DNA of 21,782 nt, taken from contig SBBV01000237.1 of the NCBI GenBank assembly GCA_005240015.1, positions 1 to 21,782 of the forward strand. The letters are read 5' to 3'. Below, in pieces: positions 7,183 to 16,139 of the stretch. A program made the translations under genes and the position numbers. Numbering within the stretch: the first letter of the stretch is position 1; each line of letters opens with the position of its first letter. A model generated the notes under the pieces. It saw only the letters and a list, made by a program, of their open reading frames with translations, made no database searches and was not told where the DNA came from. This DNA is from Candidatus Odyssella thessalonicensis. Lineage in GTDB: Bacteria > Pseudomonadota > Alphaproteobacteria > Bin65.

Positions 7183-9153
7183 ATGGCCCGTGGACTGACG
7201 CGCGAGCAGGTGGGTGTGACGGAAGAGATGATCGCCACGTTCGGCGACATCGTCTTCCGCATGAGCCACAATTACCAGGAGCGCACCGGCGATCCGGTCA
7301 GGAAGCTCGATTGGGCCGAGATCGAGCGCCAGAAGGAGGACATGGGGCTCACCGATCAGCAGATCGCTGACAAGCTGGGGCTCACGCGCAACCAGGTGCT
7401 GTTCATCCGCACGATCGAGGAGCGGCGCCGCTTCCGCACGGGCCACCATGCGCGCCTTTTGGAGCTCGGCGGCGGCAAGCGCTTCCGCGCCGAGCGGATG
7501 ACGCCCGCGCTCGACCATTTCCGCTACAGCGAGAGCGCCCTGGCGCTGCGGGCCGCGCTGCGCTTCGATCCCGAGCGCGCGCGCGAATATGTGCGCCGCG
7601 GCTGGTGGCGCGACGACACGCTCCCGAAATGGCTCGCGCGCCACGCCGCCGAGCGGCCCGAGGCGCCGGCGCTGATCCACGCCGGCAGGGCGATCTCGTG
7701 GAAGGAGCTCGCCGAGAAGGTCGCGCGCCTTGCCGGAGCGCTGCATCGCGCGGGCGTCGCCGCCGGCGACGTGGTGGCGGCGCAGCTGCCCAACGTTCCC
7801 GAGTTCGTCGTCGCCTATCTCGCGGTCTGCCGGCTCGGCGCCGTGCTCTCGACCATGCACATGCCCTATCGCGCGGCCGAGATCGAGAACCTGCTCGCGC
7901 ACAACAAGGCGGTGGCCGCGATCGTGCCGTCGGAGGGGAAAGAGTTCCGCCCCGCCGAAGCGGTGCTGGCCTTGCGCGCGCGGCTGCCGCAGCTCAAGGC
8001 CGTCATCGCCCATGGCGCGAAAATCGAGGGCGCGTTCGTGCTCGGCGAGATGATCGACCAATCGCCGCCGCTCGACGATGACGCGGTGACGCCGCCGGTC
8101 GCGGCCGATCCATTTCTCTTGCTCTACACCTCGGGCACGACCGCGGCGCCCAAGGCAGTTCCGCACAACTACCACACGCTGCTCGCGAACGCGCGGCTCG
8201 GTGCGCCCGAGCACGGCATCACCGCTGGCGATCGCGTGCTCTCGGCGGCGCCGTTCACGCACCTGTTCGGGCTCTACAGCGTGCATGTCGCAATGGCGGT
8301 GGGCGCGGCGATGGTGCTGCTGCCGGCCTTCACGCCGGCTGACCTCGCCGCCACGATCGCGCGCGACAAGCCGACCGCGCTCTGGACCGCGCCGGCGCAT
8401 TTCGCCGCGCTGCGCGCGCAGGACCTCGTCGCCAAGCACGATTTCTCCTCGCTCAAGATGATGATCATGTCGGGCAGCGCCTGCCCGCCCGATCTCGTGC
8501 ACTGGACCGCGGCGCAGCTCGCGAACTGCGCCGTCACGCAACTTTGGGGCATGACCGAGACGCAAGGTGCGCTCTACACGCGCCCCGGCGATTCCATCGA
8601 GATCGCGGCCAATAGCGCCGGGCGCCCGAGCCCCGGCACCGAGGTTCGCATCGTCGATGCCGAGGGGCGGCCGTGTCCGCCCGGCGAGGAGGGCGAGCTG
8701 CAGGTGCGCGGCTGCCTGCTTTTTCCGGGCTTCGTCAACAACGCGGCCGCCAACGAGGCGAGCTTCACCGCCGACGGCTGGTACCGCACCGGCGATCTCG
8801 CCACCGCCGATGCCGCCGGCAACGTCGCGATCACCGGCCGCAGCAAGGACGTCATCAACCGCGGCGGCGTGAAGTTCAACCCGCGCGACGTCGAGGATTT
8901 GCTCGACGCGCATCCCCAGATCCTGCAATCCGCGATCGTGCCGATGCCGGATCGGGTGCTCGGCGAGCGCGCCTGCGCGTTCGTCACACTGCGCCCCGGC
9001 GCCGCCGCGCCGACGTTGGACGAGCTCTGCGCCTATCTACTCGGAAAGAGCATCGCCAAGCTCAAGCTGCCCGAGCGCCTCGTCGTCGTCGCGGAGATGC
9101 CGCTGACGCCGACGCGGAAGATCATCAAGGGCAAGCTGCGGCTCCCCGGCTAG
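7183..9153 (+). CDS. Acyl-CoA ligase with N-terminal HTH-like extension
   Basis: This 656-residue protein is about 105 residues longer than usual. The C-terminal 550 residues form an AMP-dependent ligase resembling cyclohexanecarboxylate/aryl-CoA ligases. Motifs are YTSGTTAAPK (315-324), LWGMTETQGA (454-463), GWYRTGDLATADAAGN (532-547) with GRSKDVINRGG, and PLTPTRK with K646 as the likely catalytic lysine. The usual Gly before that lysine is Arg. Residues 1-105 form an extra domain. LTDQQIADKLGLTRNQVLFI (56-75) looks like a helix-turn-helix, followed by basic ERRRFRTGHHARLLELGGGKRFR. An internal ATG at 7498 would give a standard-length ligase, but the frame upstream is open and no good ribosome site precedes 7498, so a fusion is preferred. 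The ATG at 7183 has only a weak purine-rich site before it. Confidence 0.88.
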   Translation: MARGLTREQVGVTEEMIATFGDIVFRMSHNYQERTGDPVRKLDWAEIERQKEDMGLTDQQIADKLGLTRNQVLFIRTIEERRRFRTGHHARLLELGGGKRFRAERMTPALDHFRYSESALALRAALRFDPERAREYVRRGWWRDDTLPKWLARHAAERPEAPALIHAGRAISWKELAEKVARLAGALHRAGVAAGDVVAAQLPNVPEFVVAYLAVCRLGAVLSTMHMPYRAAEIENLLAHNKAVAAIVPSEGKEFRPAEAVLALRARLPQLKAVIAHGAKIEGAFVLGEMIDQSPPLDDDAVTPPVAADPFLLLYTSGTTAAPKAVPHNYHTLLANARLGAPEHGITAGDRVLSAAPFTHLFGLYSVHVAMAVGAAMVLLPAFTPADLAATIARDKPTALWTAPAHFAALRAQDLVAKHDFSSLKMMIMSGSACPPDLVHWTAAQLANCAVTQLWGMTETQGALYTRPGDSIEIAANSAGRPSPGTEVRIVDAEGRPCPPGEEGELQVRGCLLFPGFVNNAAANEASFTADGWYRTGDLATADAAGNVAITGRSKDVINRGGVKFNPRDVEDLLDAHPQILQSAIVPMPDRVLGERACAFVTLRPGAAAPTLDELCAYLLGKSIAKLKLPERLVVVAEMPLTPTRKIIKGKLRLPG

Positions 9154-9172
9154 ATGCCGCGCACTCCCAATT

Positions 9173-9278
9173 CGTCATCCTGAGCGAAGCGAAGGATCTC
9201 TCGCGCGCGGGGCGGCGCGCCCGCGGGCGGAGCAATCCACCTGCATCCGAGAGATCCTTCGCTTCGCTCAGGATGACG
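9173..9278. repeat. Perfect 31-bp inverted repeat element
   Basis: Arms at 9173-9203 and 9248-9278 are exact reverse complements over 31 bp. They begin CGTCATCCTGAGCGAAGCG and end GGATCTCTCG, with a 44-base GC-rich spacer. The ends match the diverged element at 1997-2118. It sits between the convergent ligase and livF genes and could fold both transcripts, so it may serve as a terminator without being built as one. It is probably a non-autonomous palindromic repeat; I recall similar CCTGAGCGAAGCGAAGGAT sequences in many bacterial genomes. Confidence 0.88.
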
Positions 9279-9316
9279 AGAGGGATTGGAGGGGGCAGGA
9301 AGCGATTCGGAAAGCG

Positions 9317-10027
<711 letters not shown>

Positions 10028-10050
10028 GCCTACGCGCCTATGAACCGATC

Positions 10051-10143
10051 GATGGCAAAAAAGGGGTCAGACCCCTTTTCACGTTTGCCATCGGCACCTT
10101 GCCCCCGTCGGCGAGGCCAAAAAGGGGTCTGACCCCTTTTTTG
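10051..10143. repeat. Paired GGGGTC palindromes between livG and livF
   Basis: Two copies of an AAAAGGGGTC-N-GACCCCTTTT palindrome lie in opposite orientation, at about 10057-10079 (central A) and 10119-10143 (central T). The first is itself flanked by an inverted repeat, GATGGCAAA (10051-10059) and TTTGCCATC (10084-10092). Each copy ends in a T-run on both strands, so each could form an intrinsic-terminator-like hairpin within the liv transcript. Similar AAAAGGGGTCAGACCCCTTTT repeats are common in proteobacterial genomes as REP-like elements (recalled, not searched). Confidence 0.85.
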
Positions 10144-10172
10144 CGATAAGTCATCGCGTGGGCGCGTTGGCA

Positions 10173-10914
<742 letters not shown>

Positions 10915-10922
<8 letters not shown>

Positions 10923-12168
10923 GGTGCGTCCGGGTTTCCTGCCAGTAGCGCAGCGCCAGGGCGATCAGGATGCTGGCGAAGATCACATAGAGCGGCAGGT
11001 GCGGGATACCGCTCGCCGTGAGCTTAAGGATCGGCGAAGTCCGCGACATCAGCCAGATGAACGCCGCCAGCGCCGCCACGAAGAGGCCGATGCGCACGAT
11101 GAACATCGGCACGCCGCGCATCTGATGCGGGAGCAGGCTGTAGATGCCGCGATTGGCGAACAACACCAGCATCACGAGCATCGGCCCCAGCACCATCTGC
11201 CAGTAGTCCTTGCCGACATAGCCCTCGAGGATCTCCTCGAGCGTGAGCAAGCCGATCGCGCCGATCACCGCGCCGTAGATCGTGCCGACGCCGCCCAGGA
11301 TCACCATGATCAGGAAGTCGCCCGAGCGGATCCAGTTCATGTACACCGGCGAGAGGAACTGCTGGTGATTGGCGAAGAGGAAACCGGCGACGCCGCAAAT
11401 GGTGCCCGCGATCACGAACGCGGCGAGGCGGTAGCGGTAGATCGGGAAGCCGATCGCCTGCATGCGCACCGGGTTCGACATCGCGCCGCGGATCACCATG
11501 CCGAAGCGCGAATGGACCAGCCGGCGGCAGAGCCACACGGCGGCGATGAGCGCGATGTAGGAAGCGTAGTAGATCGCGGCGCCGTCGCGGTCGTCGACCT
11601 TGCAGTCCTTGTCCACGCGCTTCTCGCAGGTGAAGACGTTGTCGTTGAGCGTGAAGTCGAGGCCGAGCGCGCGCAGACTGAAATCGCTGCGCCGCGTGTT
11701 CATGCCGTCGTCGCCACCGAACGGCTCGAGGCTGATGCCGAGGTAGTAGAGCATCTGCGTGAAGGCGAGCGTGATCATGATGAAGTAGACGCCGCTCGTC
11801 CGCAGCGAGATCGCGCCGATGAACAGCGCCACCAGCGCCGAGCCGGCGATGGCGCAGACGAGCTGCAGATAGCCGTTGTCGACGCCGTATTTCGACCACA
11901 CCGCGACCGCGTAGGCGCCGAGGCCGATATAGGCGGCGTGGCCGAAGCTCACCATGCCGCCATAGCCCAAGATGAGATCGAGCGAGACGGCGGCGATGGC
12001 GAAGATCAGCATCTTCGCCACCAGCGAGACGAGATAGGTCTGGCCCCAGACGTAGCCGAAATAGGGGAAGAGCGCCAAGACGACCGCGCCGAGCGCCAAG
12101 AGCACGAAGCGCGGATCGCCGAGCGACGTGCGCAGCTCGGGAATGCGGGCGACGGCGGCGCCGGCCAT
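10915..12168 (-). CDS. livM: ABC transporter permease, branched-chain amino acid type (LivM)
   Basis: This 417-residue membrane permease pairs with LivH. Seen: the LivM hallmark LDLILGYGGMVSFGHAAYIGLGAYA (63-87), many hydrophobic segments, and SRFGMVIRGAMSNPVRMQAIGF, the cytoplasmic coupling region that contacts the ATPase. It is longer than many LivM proteins. An insertion at about residues 160-199, after GGDDGMNTRRSDF, is acidic and polar and holds two cysteines (C181, C189); it probably forms a structured periplasmic loop. The C-terminus adds two hydrophobic segments (from about 350) beyond the transporter core. Its ATG is 4 bases after the livH stop and its 3' end overlaps livG. Confidence 0.94.
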
Positions 12169-12172
12169 GGCG

Positions 12173-13177
12173 TCAGCCGGTGCGCGCAGGGAACAGGCCC
12201 TGCGGGCGGAAATAGAGGACCGCGGCCATCAGGATGTAGATGCTCATCGAGGCGAGCGCCGGGCCCGCCGTCTGCGCGAACTCCTCGGGCAGGAACTCGC
12301 GCAGCATGTCCTTCATGAACACGCGGCCGATCACCTCGACGAGGCCGACGATGATCGAGGCGATGAAGGCGCCGCGGATCGAGCCGATGCCGCCGATCAC
12401 GATCACGACGAAGGCGAGGATCAGCTTGTTCTCGCCCATGCCCGATTCGACGGATTCGATCGGACCGATCATGACGCCGGCGAGGCCCGCGAGCGCGGCG
12501 CCGATGCCGAAGATGAGCGTGAACAGCATGCGCACGTTGACGCCGAGCGCCCCCACCATCGGCCGGTTGCTCGCGCCGGCGCGAATCAGCATGCCGACCC
12601 GCGTCTTGGCGATCACGAGGTAGAGCCCGAGCGCCACGAGCAGGCCCACCACGATCACGATCAGGCGGTAGGAAGGGTAGGTGAAGCCGAACAGCGGCAT
12701 CGGGAAGTTGATCGAATCGGGCAGGCGGAATTCCTGGCTCGTGGCGCCGAACACGCGCAGCACGAGTTGATTGAAGAAGAGGATGAAGCCGAAGGTGGCC
12801 AGCACCTGGTCGAGATGGTCGCGCGCATAGAGCGTGCGCAGCGCCAGGAACTCGAGCACGATGCCGAGCAAGAGCGAGAACGGGATCGCGACCGCGATCG
12901 CCAGCGCGAAGCTATCCGACTGCTGGAAGACGTAAGAGCCGATATACGCGCCCATCATGAACAGGGAGCCGTGCGCGAGGTTCACCATGTTCATGATGCC
13001 GAAAACGAGTGTGAGGCCGGCCGAGATCAGGAACAGGAAGACTCCGAACTGCACGCCGTTGAGCGCGGTCTCGAACAGGAGCTGATCGTTGCGGATGAAA
13101 ATGCGGTAGAGGCCGTAGGCCACGATGACCGCGACCGCCGCCCATCCCAACGCGGACCTTGGTGTGACTCGACGCAT
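12173..13177 (-). CDS. livH: ABC transporter permease, branched-chain amino acid type (LivH)
   Basis: This 334-residue membrane permease carries the LivH signature: LNGVQFGVFLFLISAGLTLVFGIMNMVNLAHGSLFMMGAY (about 39-78). The coupling region is TRVGMLIRAGASNRPMVGALGVNV, and a late VIVIGGIGSIRGAFIASIIVG segment is also typical. The N-terminus has an extra transmembrane helix before the core. It is followed after 4 bases by livM. The ribosome site is weak (GGAGG about 13 bases before ATG), and a strong hairpin separates it from the receptor gene upstream. Together these suggest lower expression of the permease than of the receptor. Confidence 0.94.
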   Translation of the reverse strand: MRRVTPRSALGWAAVAVIVAYGLYRIFIRNDQLLFETALNGVQFGVFLFLISAGLTLVFGIMNMVNLAHGSLFMMGAYIGSYVFQQSDSFALAIAVAIPFSLLLGIVLEFLALRTLYARDHLDQVLATFGFILFFNQLVLRVFGATSQEFRLPDSINFPMPLFGFTYPSYRLIVIVVGLLVALGLYLVIAKTRVGMLIRAGASNRPMVGALGVNVRMLFTLIFGIGAALAGLAGVMIGPIESVESGMGENKLILAFVVIVIGGIGSIRGAFIASIIVGLVEVIGRVFMKDMLREFLPEEFAQTAGPALASMSIYILMAAVLYFRPQGLFPARTG

Positions 13178-13226
13178 TGCCGGGCCGCCCCCCTCCGCGC
13201 GCCCTCGCCCCCGATGCCGAAATGCC

Positions 13227-13254
13227 GCGGGGACACCTCGAAGGGTGTCCCCGC
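13227..13254 (-). promoter_or_regulatory. Intercistronic hairpin between receptor 1 and livH
   Basis: A perfect 11-bp stem, GCGGGGACACC (13227-13237) with GGTGTCCCCGC (13244-13254), has a 6-base loop. It lies 28 bases after the receptor stop and 49 bases before the livH start in the transcript. No T-run follows, so partial termination or 3'-end protection of the receptor mRNA is more likely than full termination. Confidence 0.6.
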
Positions 13255-13282
13255 CGCCTTCTTTTACACTCCGCCGATTGAC

Positions 13283-14473
13283 TTACAAGCGCTTATCGGC
13301 CGGGCACTTCTCCCAGTACGCGTCCTTTTGGTTTCGGTAGATCGTGCCGCGCGTGACGATCGTGGGCTTGCCGTCCGCACCCTTCACGACTTCGCGCAGG
13401 TAGAAGTTCTGAATCGGCATGCCGTTGACGTTGTAGGTGTAGGGACCGCGCGCCGAATCGTACTTGGCCTTGCGGATCGCGCGGGCCAGGGCCGGCCCGT
13501 CCTGGAACTTGCCCCCGGCTGCCTTCAGCCCGGCGGCGATGATGCGGGCACCGTCATAGGCCTGGGCCGCGTAGTGCGAGGGATTGCGGCCATAGGCGGC
13601 GACGAAGTCCTTCACGTAGGCCTTGTTGGTCGGGTTATCGAGGTCGACGTTCCAGTACATCGTGTGATAGGTGCCGAGCGCCGCGTCGCCGATCGCGGGC
13701 AGCGTCGACCAGTCGACCGTGAACGCCGTGTAGAGCTTGATGGTCTTGCCGGCGCCCGACGCCTGCCAGTTCTTGAAGAACGCGACGCCCATGCCGCCGG
13801 GTGCGAACAGGAACACGGCCTTGGCGCCCGAAGCGCGCACCTTCGAGATGCTCGCCTGGTGGTCGGTCTCGCCGAGCTTGAAGTAGTCCTCGCCGATGAT
13901 CTTCGGGCCTTTCAACGTGCGCTTGACGCCCGCCACCATGTCCTTGCCCGCCTGGTAGTTGGGCGCGAGCATGTAGATCGATTCGATCTTGTCCCGGTTC
14001 ATGCGCTCGCCGAGCGCCTCGGGAACCTGGTCGTTGTTCCACGACGTCGAGGTCAGCAGCGGATTGCACATCTCGCCCGCGAACTGCGACGCGCCGGCAT
14101 TGGTGATGACGTAAGGGATGTTCTTGGCGATCGCCTTGGGATAGACCGCGAGCGCCACGTTCGACCAGATGATGCCGGCCAGCACGTTCACCTTCTCCTG
14201 GTCGAGCAGCTTCTCGGCCTCGCGCACGCCGGCGTCGGTCTTCTGCTGGTCGTCGCCCCAGATCACCTTGGTGGGCACGCCGGCGAACTTGTCGCCGTCC
14301 TTGGTCCAGCCTTCGTGCTTGAGGCCGATGGTGAAGCCCTTCTGCAGCTCGGTGCCCGGCCCGGCGCCGGGGCCCGACAGCGTCGTGATCACGCCGAGCT
14401 TGAACTCCTGCGCCGAAGCCGTCGCCATTCCCGCCGCCAGCGCCGTGCCGGCGAGCAAAACGATTCTCAGCAT
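13283..14473 (-). CDS. Periplasmic solute-binding protein of Liv-type ABC transporter (receptor 1)
   Basis: This 396-residue secreted receptor is of the Peripla_BP_6 (LivJ-like) family. A signal peptide runs to about residue 21 (ASA before QEFKLGV) and has no lipobox, so the protein is soluble in the periplasm. The LGVITTLSGPGA start, GDDQQKTDAGVREAEKLL, FAPGGMGVAFFKNW and YNVNGMPIQNFYLREVVKG are shared with the two receptors upstream. Only two cysteines remain in the mature protein, in GEMCNPLL and in the C-terminal EKCPADKR, and probably form a disulfide. GGAGGA precedes the ATG at ideal spacing. It is the receptor nearest livHMGF and has its own strong predicted promoter (14620-14647). Ligand unknown; family members bind amino acids, aromatic acids or amides. 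Confidence 0.93.
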   Translation of the reverse strand: MLRIVLLAGTALAAGMATASAQEFKLGVITTLSGPGAGPGTELQKGFTIGLKHEGWTKDGDKFAGVPTKVIWGDDQQKTDAGVREAEKLLDQEKVNVLAGIIWSNVALAVYPKAIAKNIPYVITNAGASQFAGEMCNPLLTSTSWNNDQVPEALGERMNRDKIESIYMLAPNYQAGKDMVAGVKRTLKGPKIIGEDYFKLGETDHQASISKVRASGAKAVFLFAPGGMGVAFFKNWQASGAGKTIKLYTAFTVDWSTLPAIGDAALGTYHTMYWNVDLDNPTNKAYVKDFVAAYGRNPSHYAAQAYDGARIIAAGLKAAGGKFQDGPALARAIRKAKYDSARGPYTYNVNGMPIQNFYLREVVKGADGKPTIVTRGTIYRNQKDAYWEKCPADKRL

Positions 14474-14607
14474 GATGGTTTGTCCTCCTTCGCATAAGAG
14501 GTCCGTTGCGCAGGCTCGCGCCGCGCCCCGGACGAGTTGAAATTCCCTCGCTGGCGGTTCCCCACCGCAGCGGCGCGCCGGGCCATATGCGCGTTGCGCC
14601 AGGCCGC

Positions 14608-14617
14608 CGATCGATCG
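14608..14617. promoter_or_regulatory. Palindrome at predicted start of receptor 1 transcription
   Basis: A perfect 10-bp palindrome, CGATCGATCG, begins 3 bases after the -10 element of the receptor 1 promoter, about where transcription should start. Its first half (GACGATC) is conserved at the Rieske promoter, the second half is not. It is a possible regulator site. Confidence 0.3.
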
Positions 14618-14619
14618 TC

Positions 14620-14647
14620 AGTATACGGACCAACCCTGGCGTTTCAA
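14620..14647 (-). promoter_or_regulatory. Predicted promoter of receptor 1-livHMGF
   Basis: On the minus strand a -35 TTGAAA (14642-14647) and a near-consensus -10 TATACT (14620-14625) are separated by 16 bases. The block is almost the same as the predicted Rieske promoter: after TTGAAACGCC both have a short variable part, then TCCG, YATACT and GACGATC. The leader to the ATG at 14473 would be about 135-140 bases long. Confidence 0.72.
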
Positions 14648-14698
14648 GCTATCGGACGGTGATGACTGGATTGCGGGCCTTCACCGCGCGGCGTGCGG

Positions 14699-14727
14699 GG
14701 ACCGCGCGCCTCCGCGGCGCGCGGTCC
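14699..14727. terminator. Strong hairpin after receptor 2
   Basis: A perfect 12-bp stem, GGACCGCGCGCC (14699-14710) and GGCGCGCGGTCC (14716-14727), has a 5-base loop and starts 6 bases after the stop of receptor 2. No T-run follows, so it may be a partial terminator or a decayed GGGACCGCGCGG-type repeat like those at 2020 and 20994. Confidence 0.55.
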
Positions 14728-14733
14728 AAGACG

Positions 14734-15927
14734 TCAAACCCGCTTGTCGGCCGGGCACTGCTGCCAGTAGGCGTCCTTGTGATTGGTGAACACGGTGCGC
14801 ACCGTCTTGATCATCGGCTTGCCGTCGCCGCCCTTCACCACCTCGCGCAGATAGAAATTTTGAATCGGGATGCCGTTCACGTTGTACTGGTAGTCGCCGC
14901 GGATCGACGGATACTTCGCCTTGCGCATCGCCTTCATCAGGGCGAGCACGTCCTCGGTCTTGCCGTTCACGGCCTTCAGCCCGGCCGCGATCAGCGCCGG
15001 CGCATCGTAGGATTGCGCCGCGAAATGCGACGGGCGGTGGCCGAACTTGGCGACATAGGCCTTGAAGAACTTCTGGTTCGCCGGATTGGGGTCCTCCGGG
15101 TTCCAGTAGTTCGTATGGTAGCTGCCGAGTGCTGCTTCGCCGATCGGGCCGAGCGTCAGGTAGTCGACCGTGAACACGGTGTAGAGCCTCACCTCCTTGC
15201 CCGCGCCCGAGGCCGCCCACTGCCGCATGAACGCGACGCCCATCCCGCCGGGCGCAAAGATGAAGAGCGCGTCCGGCTTGGCCGCGCGAATCTTGGAGAT
15301 GTCGGCCTGGAAGTCGGCCTCGTTCACCTTGTAGAGCGTGGTGTCGATGATCTTGCCGGTGCCTTTGTAGAAGCGTTGGAAGCCGGCGAGCATGTCCTTG
15401 CCGGCCTGGTAGTTGGGCGCCATCAGCCAAATCGACCTGAACTTCTCCTCGGTCATGACCTGGCCCATCGCCTCGGGCGTCTGGTCGTTGTTCCACGAGG
15501 TCGAGATGAAGTACGGCGAACACTTGGCGCCGGCCATCGGCGAGGCGCCGGCGTTGGTCGAGAGCACGCCCACCTTGTTGTCGATCGCGTATTGCTGGAC
15601 CGTCATCAGCACGTGCGACCAGATGTTGCCGGCGATGATGTGGACCTTGTGGTTGCCCACCATCTTCTGCGCTTCGGCCAGACCCACCTCGGGCTTCGAC
15701 TGATCGTCGCCGTAGAAGATCTTGGTCGTGACGCCGCCGAGCTTGTCGCCGTCCTTCATCCAACCCTGGTGCTCGAGGCCGAGCTTCCAGCCGTTCACCT
15801 GATGAGCGCCGATGATGGCCTGAGGGCCGCTCGTCGTGCTCATGTAGCCGAGGCGCAATTCCTGCGCCGACGCCGATGCAGCGGCGAGCGCGAGCGCGCC
15901 GCCGCAAAGCAATGCCAGCCTAAGCAT
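14734..15927 (-). CDS. Periplasmic solute-binding protein of Liv-type ABC transporter (receptor 2)
   Basis: This 397-residue paralogue of receptor 1 has a signal peptide to about residue 21 (SASA before QELRLGY). Family features seen: YMSTTSGPQAIIGAHQVNGW, the KLGLEHQGWMKDGDKLGG stretch, YGDDQSKPEVGLAEAQKM, FIFAPGGMGVAFMRQW and SYDAPALIAAGLKAVNG. Mature cysteines are in GAKCSPYF and in QQCPADKR, at the same places as in receptors 1 and 3. GGGAGG stands before the ATG. It is separated from receptor 1 by a 260-base gap holding a hairpin and the receptor 1 promoter, so it may be a separate transcript or read through. It has no permease genes of its own, so it presumably delivers to LivHMGF. Ligand unknown. 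Confidence 0.93.
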   Translation of the reverse strand: MLRLALLCGGALALAAASASAQELRLGYMSTTSGPQAIIGAHQVNGWKLGLEHQGWMKDGDKLGGVTTKIFYGDDQSKPEVGLAEAQKMVGNHKVHIIAGNIWSHVLMTVQQYAIDNKVGVLSTNAGASPMAGAKCSPYFISTSWNNDQTPEAMGQVMTEEKFRSIWLMAPNYQAGKDMLAGFQRFYKGTGKIIDTTLYKVNEADFQADISKIRAAKPDALFIFAPGGMGVAFMRQWAASGAGKEVRLYTVFTVDYLTLGPIGEAALGSYHTNYWNPEDPNPANQKFFKAYVAKFGHRPSHFAAQSYDAPALIAAGLKAVNGKTEDVLALMKAMRKAKYPSIRGDYQYNVNGIPIQNFYLREVVKGGDGKPMIKTVRTVFTNHKDAYWQQCPADKRV

Positions 15928-16068
15928 GTTTCTTGCCTCCCAAATGCACTGCCCGACAACTGCCCTGGGCGCGCGAGGCGCGATCGGGCATGCCGGAACG
16001 TTTCCCAGACGAAGGCCCCATGCCGTCTAACGCGGCGATTGCGGGCCGAGGCACGATACTAAACAATT

Positions 16069-16099
16069 GGGCGCATCCAGGGAAACCCTGGATGCGCCC
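16069..16099 (-). terminator. Probable terminator after receptor 3
   Basis: A perfect 14-bp stem, GGGCGCATCCAGGG (16069-16082) and CCCTGGATGCGCCC (16086-16099), has a 3-base loop and lies 41 bases beyond the stop of receptor 3. On the minus strand it is followed by AATTGTTTAG, a weak T-rich tail. This is the best intrinsic-terminator candidate in the window. Confidence 0.7.
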
Positions 16100-16139
16100 G
16101 CCGATACCGAAAGGCCCGCCCGGAGGCGCGTTCGCCTGA

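Noticed and set aside
9173..9278. Calling the 31-bp inverted repeat an intrinsic terminator
   Set aside because: The spacer is 44 bases and no T-run follows either arm; its ends recur at 1997-2118, so a repeat element is the better call.
12128..14497. A 789-codon plus-strand open frame opposite livH and receptor 1
   Set aside because: Low-complexity Arg/Asp/His/Glu-rich translation with no recognisable domain; it mirrors the codon bias of the real minus-strand genes.
15928..16068. A copy of the TTGAAACGCC promoter block upstream of receptor 2
   Set aside because: No TTGAAA is present on the minus strand there; the GGGAAACGTTCCGG similarity is too short to count.
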